NCBI GenBank assembly: GCA_016870455.1
Contig: VGBN01000009.1
Location: 1 to 39,029, forward strand
Length of the DNA: 39,029 nucleotides
Direction of reading: 5' to 3'
From: Actinomycetota bacterium
GTDB lineage: Bacteria > Actinomycetota > Actinomycetes > Nanopelagicales > Nanopelagicaceae
Part shown: positions 33,838-39,029 of the stretch, piece by piece
Layout of the letters: each line of letters begins with the position of its first letter
Position numbering within the stretch: position 1 is the stretch's first letter
Translations under genes and position numbers: made by a program
Notes under the pieces: model-generated
What the model was told of the DNA's origin: nothing
The model's database searches: none
Seen by the model: the letters and a program-made list of their open reading frames with translations, nothing else

Positions 33838-35499
33838 ATGGAAGGCTCAACTAGGACTGTTGCTGCGGTGATTTTAGAGTTGCTCGCAAAGGCCGGTGTT
33901 AAAAAGGCATTTGGAATTCCTGGCGTCCACAACCTAGCTTTTTGGAATGCGTTATCAAAAGATCTTCCAGAAATTGTCAGTGTTCGACATGAGCAAAGCT
34001 GTGTCTATGCAGCAGATGGGCTGTCTCGAGCAACTGGTCAGCTAGCGGTTGCGATTACAACCACTGGTCCAGGTGCTGCTAACACCATCGGTGCATTTGG
34101 TGAGGCATCTATATCTGGCTCTCAAGTTTTAGTAATTTCATCAGAGGCACCAATGAAAAATAGATTAAGTGAGGGTGCTCGTGGAATTTTGCATGAGATG
34201 AATGATCAAAGTGCGCTTTTTACCCCACTTGCAAAACGATTATTGATTGGTAATCAAGAGTTAGTTCTTTCAAAGAGTTGTAAATCTGCAAATGAGGCGA
34301 TCTCAACAGTTGTAGATTTCATAAAGTGCTTATCAATTGCACCAACTGGAGCTGGGTATATAGGTATACCCGCAGATCTGTTAAGCCAAGAGTATAAAGA
34401 TCCAATACCCAAGCCAAGTGAACAAGTTATTGCATTTGCTAATCGATTAGATAACACAGATTTTGATATCAAATCTGTAGAGGAACTACTCTCAGAAGTT
34501 AAAAAAATTGGAATTTGGGCTGGGGGAGGCGCCACCGAAGTCACTGAAGAGATAGCAACTCTTTCTAATCACCTAAGTGCTCCCATCTTTACCTCATTTG
34601 CTGGTCGAGGCGTGGGCAGTTCAAGTAACAATTATTTAAGTATTCCGATTCATGAGATTGAGGCCGAGAATCTTTTAGCTCAATGCGAGGCTTTATTGGT
34701 GTTTGGATCCCAGTTAGATGGCATGAACACTAAGAACTGGAGCATAAAGTTTCCACAAAAGATTGTTTTAATTGATGCCGATCCCACAAATGCACTTCGT
34801 AACATCGCAGCTGATGTGATAATTCAAAGCTCAAATCTTGCTGGGGTAATTTCTAAGTTATTAAAACTAGATGGCAGGGCAAAGTGGGTTGATTCAGCAC
34901 AGATCTCGCTTTTTGCTCGCGAAAGAATTGCCTCAAGTCAGAGCGGTGAAGCTGGCATGGCGCTGGTTGCTGCAGTTGAAAAAAGTTGGCCAAGTGAAAA
35001 TCAAATTGTTTGCGATATGGCCATCTCTGGTTACTGGATTGGAGTTTATTTAAAAGCCAATCGGCCAAGACAAATCGGGTATCCAGTTGGCTGGGGAACT
35101 TTAGGCTTTGGATTGCCAGCTAGCTTAGGAGCTAGTGCAGCTGGTCTTGCAACCTTACTTGTTTGCGGCGATGGTGGCATCGCCTTTGGCTTAGGGGAGT
35201 TAGCAACTGTGGCACAAGAGAAATTACCAGTAACAATTTTGCTCCATGATAATGGCGGATACGGAATGTTGCGATTTGATCAAAAGGTTATGCACCATCC
35301 AGAGCGAGGGGTAAATTTGTTTAACCCAAATTGGAAGATGTTAGCTGCCTCCTTTGGAATTGAGTTTATTGAAACAGATTTGAAGAATCTTGCCAAGGTT
35401 CTTAACCAGCGATCTGAAATTACCACCCCAGGTATTGTTTTGATTACCGAATCTATCTATCCGCCAAAAAGTACGAGCCCAAGGTGGAATGAACGGTAA
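33838..35499 (+). CDS. ThDP-dependent 2-oxo acid decarboxylase, AruI/acetolactate-synthase-like
   Basis: 553 residues, three-domain thiamine diphosphate enzyme. The catalytic Glu is E52 in SVRHEQSCVYAADG. The thiamine/Mg site is CGDGGIAFGLGELA with D445, closing with HDNGGYGMLRFDQ. The middle domain (about 195-340) is present. The overall pattern, with TTTGPGAANTIGAFGEAS and the C-terminal GVNLFNPNWKMLAASFG, looks nearer to AruI (2-ketoarginine decarboxylase) than to a true acetolactate synthase; no regulatory subunit gene is adjacent. In context it may decarboxylate 2-oxoadipate or another basic or acidic 2-oxo acid. ATG at 33838 is chosen on the leaderless promoter; TTG two codons earlier lies inside the spacer. 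Confidence 0.85.
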   Translation: MEGSTRTVAAVILELLAKAGVKKAFGIPGVHNLAFWNALSKDLPEIVSVRHEQSCVYAADGLSRATGQLAVAITTTGPGAANTIGAFGEASISGSQVLVISSEAPMKNRLSEGARGILHEMNDQSALFTPLAKRLLIGNQELVLSKSCKSANEAISTVVDFIKCLSIAPTGAGYIGIPADLLSQEYKDPIPKPSEQVIAFANRLDNTDFDIKSVEELLSEVKKIGIWAGGGATEVTEEIATLSNHLSAPIFTSFAGRGVGSSSNNYLSIPIHEIEAENLLAQCEALLVFGSQLDGMNTKNWSIKFPQKIVLIDADPTNALRNIAADVIIQSSNLAGVISKLLKLDGRAKWVDSAQISLFARERIASSQSGEAGMALVAAVEKSWPSENQIVCDMAISGYWIGVYLKANRPRQIGYPVGWGTLGFGLPASLGASAAGLATLLVCGDGGIAFGLGELATVAQEKLPVTILLHDNGGYGMLRFDQKVMHHPERGVNLFNPNWKMLAASFGIEFIETDLKNLAKVLNQRSEITTPGIVLITESIYPPKSTSPRWNER

Positions 35500-35503
35500 A
35501 GAG

Positions 35504-35719
35504 CTACCTAGTCAATCCAGCGGCTATAACAAAGTAGTAAATTGTGAAGATAACAGAGGCCCACAAAAATCCAGTCCACCAACTCATACTTAGCTTTAAT
35601 TTATAGGTCTGCCAATTTACTTTAGTTAGGTTTTTATCAGCCCTAACCTTGTTTCGATAGGAAACAACCATGTAAGCAGAAACCAATATTGCCCAAAAGA
35701 ACATAAAGCCAGATCGCAT
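35504..35719 (-). CDS. 71-residue two-helix membrane protein, function unknown
   Basis: A short gene between the ThDP enzyme (convergent, four bases apart) and a GNAT gene. Two hydrophobic helices at about 4-20 (GFMFFWAILVSAYMVVS) and 48-67 (GFLWASVIFTIYYFVIAAG), with a basic loop between, so both ends face the same side. I do not recognise the family. Support for a real gene: it fills the space exactly, has membrane-protein composition, and shows TAAACT six bases before its ATG. It could be a small accessory membrane protein of the catabolic island, but nothing in it points to a role. Confidence 0.65.
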   Translation of the reverse strand: MRSGFMFFWAILVSAYMVVSYRNKVRADKNLTKVNWQTYKLKLSMSWWTGFLWASVIFTIYYFVIAAGLTR

Positions 35720-35725
35720 GAGATG

Positions 35726-35731
35726 AGTTTA
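35726..35731 (-). promoter_or_regulatory. -10 hexamer of the 71-residue membrane protein gene, leaderless type
   Basis: Minus-strand TAAACT ends six bases before ATG at 35719. It lies only 8 bp past the stop of the upstream GNAT gene. Confidence 0.45.
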
Positions 35732-35738
35732 ACTCCTT

Positions 35739-36281
35739 TTAACTTAGTAACTTATAGAAAAACCAGGTTGATACAAGTTCTCCGTCGGGATTTTTAGCAA
35801 ATTGGGGAATTTCACCACTCTTACTCCACCCCCATTTTTCATAAACACCATTCACAAGAAAGTTAGTAGCTGAGTCTAGATATAAAAGCGTTAAACCAAT
35901 CTGGCGAGCATAACTGGTAGCTTCCTCTTCAAGCTTCGTTCCTATGCCGATACCCTGTGCTTTGGAATGAACCAGTAGTTTGCGCAACTCACCTCGATGC
36001 CTGCCATTGGCACGCTCCTCTCGAGTAACAATTACACAACCTTGTACCTGATTTTCTGATACCGCCAAAAACAATTTATTTTCTGATTCGCATAATGCAA
36101 TTTCATCACTCCAAAATTTATCAAAATCAGCTTCTGTAGAATCCTTCATAAATCCAACTGAAAAGTTATTATCTACTGCATCCTTTAGCAGTTGAACTAA
36201 TGAGTCTTTCATCGCGGAAGTAATATCTGCCCTAGATGCAACCCGCATGATTGAATAAGAGGAGGGTGTGATCTTTTCCAT
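35739..36281 (-). CDS. GNAT family N-acetyltransferase
   Basis: 180 residues from the ATG at 36281. Acetyl-CoA site: GELRKLLVHSKAQGIGIGTKLEEEATSYARQIG near residue 110, a Q-x-x-G-x-G/A type loop, after the strand QVQGCVIVTREE. It ends with LLYLDSATNFLVNGVYEKWGW, the usual beta6-beta7 part. Substrate unknown. An in-frame ATG at 36332 would add 17 residues but overlaps the divergent reductase gene; TACAAT six bases before 36281 favours the shorter form. Its promoter is back to back with that of the reductase. Confidence 0.85.
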   Translation of the reverse strand: MEKITPSSYSIMRVASRADITSAMKDSLVQLLKDAVDNNFSVGFMKDSTEADFDKFWSDEIALCESENKLFLAVSENQVQGCVIVTREERANGRHRGELRKLLVHSKAQGIGIGTKLEEEATSYARQIGLTLLYLDSATNFLVNGVYEKWGWSKSGEIPQFAKNPDGELVSTWFFYKLLS

Positions 36282-36287
36282 CTCGTT

Positions 36288-36293
36288 ATTGTA
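36288..36293 (-). promoter_or_regulatory. -10 hexamer of the GNAT gene, leaderless type
   Basis: Minus-strand TACAAT, one mismatch from the consensus, ends six bases before the ATG at 36281. Confidence 0.55.
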
Positions 36294-36305
36294 CGCATTC
36301 TTAAC

Positions 36306-36311
36306 TACACT
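36306..36311 (+). promoter_or_regulatory. -10 hexamer of the OCD/mu-crystallin gene, leaderless type
   Basis: TACACT ends six bases before the second ATG at 36318. The first ATG, at 36312, touches the hexamer directly and is therefore less likely to be used. Only 12 bp separate it from the opposite-facing TACAAT. Confidence 0.5.
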
Positions 36312-36317
36312 ATGGCT

Positions 36318-37235
36318 ATGGCTATTGCACAAACCCCCTTTGTTTCAGCCGATCAAATAAATAATTTGTGTTCATATGAACTAATCATGGAAAACCAAAA
36401 GCAGGTATTTAAGAATTATTTCTTGGATGAGGCTGTCATGGGTCCTCGTGCGATTTTGTCGCAAAATGAAAATGCTCAGTTCTCTTATATCGCCCGCGCC
36501 TCAAAGGATGGTCCGACTATTGTTAAATTTGGAACCGTAGTGCCAAGTAATACCTCACGAGATATTCCAGTAGTGCAGACCACGGTTTCAGTTATCGATG
36601 CGCAAACTGGAAGCGTCAAATTGTTTTTAGATGGTGAGGCAGTCACTAAGTGGCGGACTGTCTGCGCCAGTATGGCAGCAGCAAAGGAGTTAGCAAATAC
36701 AGTTGAAAAAATTGCCGTGATTGGAGTGGGTCATCAGGGTGTGGCGCATTTACAGGCGGCTCAACAAATCTTTAAACCAAAAAAAATTATTGGTATTGAT
36801 CAAGTATTAAAGAAAAATGATTTGGGAATTGAGACTACTCAAGATATACAAGCTGCATATGATTGTGACTTGATCTTCATCTGTACTAACTCTCAAGAGC
36901 CGGTTATTAAGAGTGCGTTAAATTCTGGTTCCACATGTATTTCTATTGGTTCATTTGCGCCTAATCGGCTTGAGGTATCAGTCTCGGCCTTATCTGTGGC
37001 TGATAAGGTTTTTGGCGATGATGCAAAAACTATTTCAGAACAATCAGGATCAGTGGTTAAAACCCTGGAAAATTATGAACGATCCTGGCAATACGCTCAA
37101 TCCATTGGTGGTGTATATGCTGGCAAGATCAAAGGTAGAGAGAGTAAAGAACAGGTTATTTTCTATTTCTCAGTTGGACTTGGCATTCAAGATGCGGCAC
37201 TGGCCGAATTCATACTCACCAATGGGAAGTTCTAA
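36318..37235 (+). CDS. Ornithine cyclodeaminase / mu-crystallin family reductase
   Basis: 305 residues of the OCD/mu-crystallin fold. The N-terminal half has substrate-side residues in FLDEAVMGPRAILSQ and RASKDGPTIVKFGT. FLDGEAVTKWRTVCASMAAAKEL is the family hallmark before the NAD(P) site IAVIGVGHQGVAHLQAAQ near residue 136. Members either deaminate ornithine to proline or reduce cyclic ketimines such as piperideine-2-carboxylate to pipecolate. Placed beside lysine-type catabolic genes, the ketimine reductase role is the more interesting option, but the sequence does not decide. The fusion gene follows after 19 bp. Confidence 0.87.
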   Translation: MAIAQTPFVSADQINNLCSYELIMENQKQVFKNYFLDEAVMGPRAILSQNENAQFSYIARASKDGPTIVKFGTVVPSNTSRDIPVVQTTVSVIDAQTGSVKLFLDGEAVTKWRTVCASMAAAKELANTVEKIAVIGVGHQGVAHLQAAQQIFKPKKIIGIDQVLKKNDLGIETTQDIQAAYDCDLIFICTNSQEPVIKSALNSGSTCISIGSFAPNRLEVSVSALSVADKVFGDDAKTISEQSGSVVKTLENYERSWQYAQSIGGVYAGKIKGRESKEQVIFYFSVGLGIQDAALAEFILTNGKF

Positions 37236-37254
37236 AATGATTAGGGGTAGTTAA

Positions 37255-39029
37255 GTGCAGGAGGTAGAGGCAAAAAACCTACTTAAGAAACACTGGGGAG
37301 TAAAAGCAGAATTACTCTCACTACCTAGTGAACGGGATATCAATTTTAAAGTTTGTGCTGATAAGAATTATGTTTTGAAGGTTTATCCAAAAGTGGATGC
37401 AGCTTTGAAAACCAAACTCAACCTTCAAAATAAAGTTCTTAAATTCCTTGAAGGCGAAGGCTTAACTTCCTGTCCGATGGTTGTTTCTACCAAGACTAAG
37501 AAGTTATTGGTCAATCCCAGCAAAAATTCAGCAGCCAGACTACTGAGTTTCTATGAGGGCTTGGCATGGGGTGATAGGGCAGAGCACAGTTCCGAGGAGA
37601 TCGAACGGCTGGGGCAATTGATTGCTGCAGTCGATAAAAGCTTACTTAACTTAAAGGTAAGTTCAGTAGAGAAGAAATCCTTAAATGCTCCTTTCATATG
37701 GAACATGTTGCAGGCAGGCCAGATCCTCAAATGGAGCGAAAAGATAACTGATTCAAAGTTACGGGAGTTGGTAGAAAAAACTATAAAGAGTTTCCATCTA
37801 AACTCCCTGCCTAAACTTAAAAAGATGCCGATGCAAGTAATTCATAATGATGGAAATGATTACAACATAATTGAAAAAGATGAGAGAGTATTCTTAATTG
37901 ATTTTGGAGACATGATTTACGCGCCAAAAATAGTGGGTGCTGCAGTCGCTGCCGCATATGTTGGACTTAAATCTGATGACCCGGTTAAGCAGATTTCACA
38001 GTTTGTTCGCGGTTACCACAGTGTTAATCCAATCAACCTGGAAGAGTTAGAAATTTTTATTGAGTTAGTCAAGGTGAGATTGGCATCTAGTGTGGCAAAT
38101 GCCGCTCTACAAAAGGCTCAAAATCCAGAGAATAATTACTTAACAATCTCACAAAGTGATGTGCCAAAGTGCCTTGCTCTGCTGGATCAATTTGATGACA
38201 ATTTTGCTCACTATAGATTGCGGAATGCAATTGGACTTGAGGCAAATCCAAATGCCAAATTGATTCGAGATTACCTATTAAGCAGTACTCCGGCTAACTT
38301 GTTAGATAAGCCGTTTTCTCAATTAAAGAAAGTTTATATTAATTGGTCCTTTGATAATCCTGAGATTGCCAGAAGTACTAAAGCGATTGAAGAGCTGATG
38401 GCAAAGAGTGGAGCAGAGGTATCTATTGGTTACTACTGCGAGGATAGAAATGTCTATCAAGGTGAGGCATTTAATCCAGCATCAGAAAGTGCCCGAACCT
38501 TTCACTTAGGAGTAGATATTGGAATGCCCGCAGGCACTCCTATCTACGCCCCATTAGATGGTGTGATTGAGTTGTTTAACAACAACTCAACTTATCTCGA
38601 TTATGGACCGGTTGTTGTTTTGCGCCACAAGACAGATCAAGGAATTCCATTTTGGACTCTTTATGGCCATCTTTCTATTGATTCGATCCCAGATTGGAAA
38701 ATAGGAAAAGAAATTAAGGCTGGTGACTTAATTGGTCGCATGGGTAAAGAGGAGGAGAATGTCGGTTGGCCACCACATACACATTTCCAATTACTCACTG
38801 ATTTATGTGGAATGGGAATTGATATTTATGGTGTTGCGCCAAGAGATGAGATCGCACTTTGGCGAGGGATTTCTTTAAACCCAAATTTAATTCTGGGTAT
38901 TGAAAGCGGCACAGATGCTCATGCAAAAATTGCACCCGCCAGCATTAAAAGTGATCGCCGGGTAGTAATTTCCCAAAATCTCTCACTTAACTTCAAAAAT
39001 CCAATAAATATTCTCTCTGGATCAGGGGC
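37255..39029 (+). CDS. Tripartite fusion: hydroxylysine-kinase-like APH domain, M23 peptidase domain, start of class III aminotransferase/phospho-lyase (runs off window)
   Basis: GTG start at 37255, seven bases after AGGGG; 591 codons without a stop up to the window edge. Residues 1-300 are an aminoglycoside/choline-kinase-like phosphotransferase: catalytic loop VIHNDGNDYNII (H197, D199) and Mg site LIDFGDM (D216). Residues about 410-530 are an M23/LytM domain with all zinc ligands: H417 and its paired Asp in FHLGVDIG, LYGHLS, and H508/H510 in PPHTHFQL. From about 565 the text SQNLSLNFKNPINILSGSG is the N-terminal entry of a class III aminotransferase. Human hydroxylysine kinase and 5-phosphohydroxylysine phospho-lyase are two separate proteins of these same first and last types, and fused bacterial versions are known to me from that literature. 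Probably cotranscribed with the reductase. Confidence 0.88.
   Translation, partial: MQEVEAKNLLKKHWGVKAELLSLPSERDINFKVCADKNYVLKVYPKVDAALKTKLNLQNKVLKFLEGEGLTSCPMVVSTKTKKLLVNPSKNSAARLLSFYEGLAWGDRAEHSSEEIERLGQLIAAVDKSLLNLKVSSVEKKSLNAPFIWNMLQAGQILKWSEKITDSKLRELVEKTIKSFHLNSLPKLKKMPMQVIHNDGNDYNIIEKDERVFLIDFGDMIYAPKIVGAAVAAAYVGLKSDDPVKQISQFVRGYHSVNPINLEELEIFIELVKVRLASSVANAALQKAQNPENNYLTISQSDVPKCLALLDQFDDNFAHYRLRNAIGLEANPNAKLIRDYLLSSTPANLLDKPFSQLKKVYINWSFDNPEIARSTKAIEELMAKSGAEVSIGYYCEDRNVYQGEAFNPASESARTFHLGVDIGMPAGTPIYAPLDGVIELFNNNSTYLDYGPVVVLRHKTDQGIPFWTLYGHLSIDSIPDWKIGKEIKAGDLIGRMGKEEENVGWPPHTHFQLLTDLCGMGIDIYGVAPRDEIALWRGISLNPNLILGIESGTDAHAKIAPASIKSDRRVVISQNLSLNFKNPINILSGSG

Noticed and set aside
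1-39029. CRISPR arrays, insertion sequences, phage genes, tRNA and rRNA genes
   Set aside because: No spaced direct repeats, transposase or integrase motifs, tRNA T-loop signatures in the gaps, or rRNA sequence were seen; intergenic space is too short for most of these.

Overview
The window reads as chromosomal DNA from a small-genome, low-GC actinobacterium, most likely a freshwater acI/Nanopelagicales-type organism. That assignment is an inference from three things. Gene order matches a block conserved across Actinobacteria (pepA-lpd-E2, gcvT, nadA, erpA, PfkB kinase, ctaC-D-F, qcrCAB, ctaE, trpD). Base composition is AT-rich. Packing is very tight, with 4-bp ATGA overlaps and 2-10 bp gaps. 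I see no tRNA, rRNA, CRISPR, insertion sequence or phage gene, and no gene-free stretch above 300 bases; the longest gap, 5142-5430, holds a cobalamin riboswitch.

Layout. 1-3196 (minus): the lipoyl end of a dehydrogenase E2, its E3 (lpd) and leucyl aminopeptidase. 3326-4414: gcvT alone. 4444-5354 (minus): a B12 riboswitch with terminator driving a transcobalamin-like DUF4430 membrane-anchored protein and a 53-residue single-helix protein. 5431-10618: an aldo/keto reductase, a DUF3043 protein, nadA (with a palindrome over its start), erpA, an adenosine-kinase-like PfkB protein and a cysteine-desulfurase-like protein that has lost its PLP lysine. 10675-13498: cytochrome aa3 oxidase subunits ctaC, ctaD, ctaF. 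13501-18678: an SRPBCC protein, a full-length PutA and a DAO-type flavoenzyme, sitting between the two halves of the respiratory block. 18787-22801 (minus): qcrB, qcrA, qcrC, ctaE. 22942-25691: a lone receiver protein, trpD, a DEDDh exonuclease, MarC.

From 25835 the content becomes amino-acid catabolism: TrpB2, a class III aminotransferase, a GNAT protein, a DUF305 protein, then a group I read as a lysine/hydroxylysine degradation island. It contains a glutaryl-CoA dehydrogenase with its diagnostic Arg and Glu, a DAO-type flavoenzyme, an ALDH7/antiquitin-like dehydrogenase, an AruI-like ThDP decarboxylase, a small membrane protein, a GNAT protein, a mu-crystallin/ornithine-cyclodeaminase-type reductase, and at the right edge a fusion of a hydroxylysine-kinase-like domain, an M23 peptidase domain and the start of a class III aminotransferase/phospho-lyase. 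Together these could take 5-hydroxylysine through aminoadipate semialdehyde, aminoadipate and oxoadipate to glutaryl- and crotonyl-CoA. The middle steps are inference.

Regulation. At least a dozen genes have a TANNNT -10 hexamer 6-7 bases upstream of the start codon, which predicts leaderless mRNAs. I used this to choose several starts. Genes inside operons more often carry a Shine-Dalgarno sequence or overlap the gene before.
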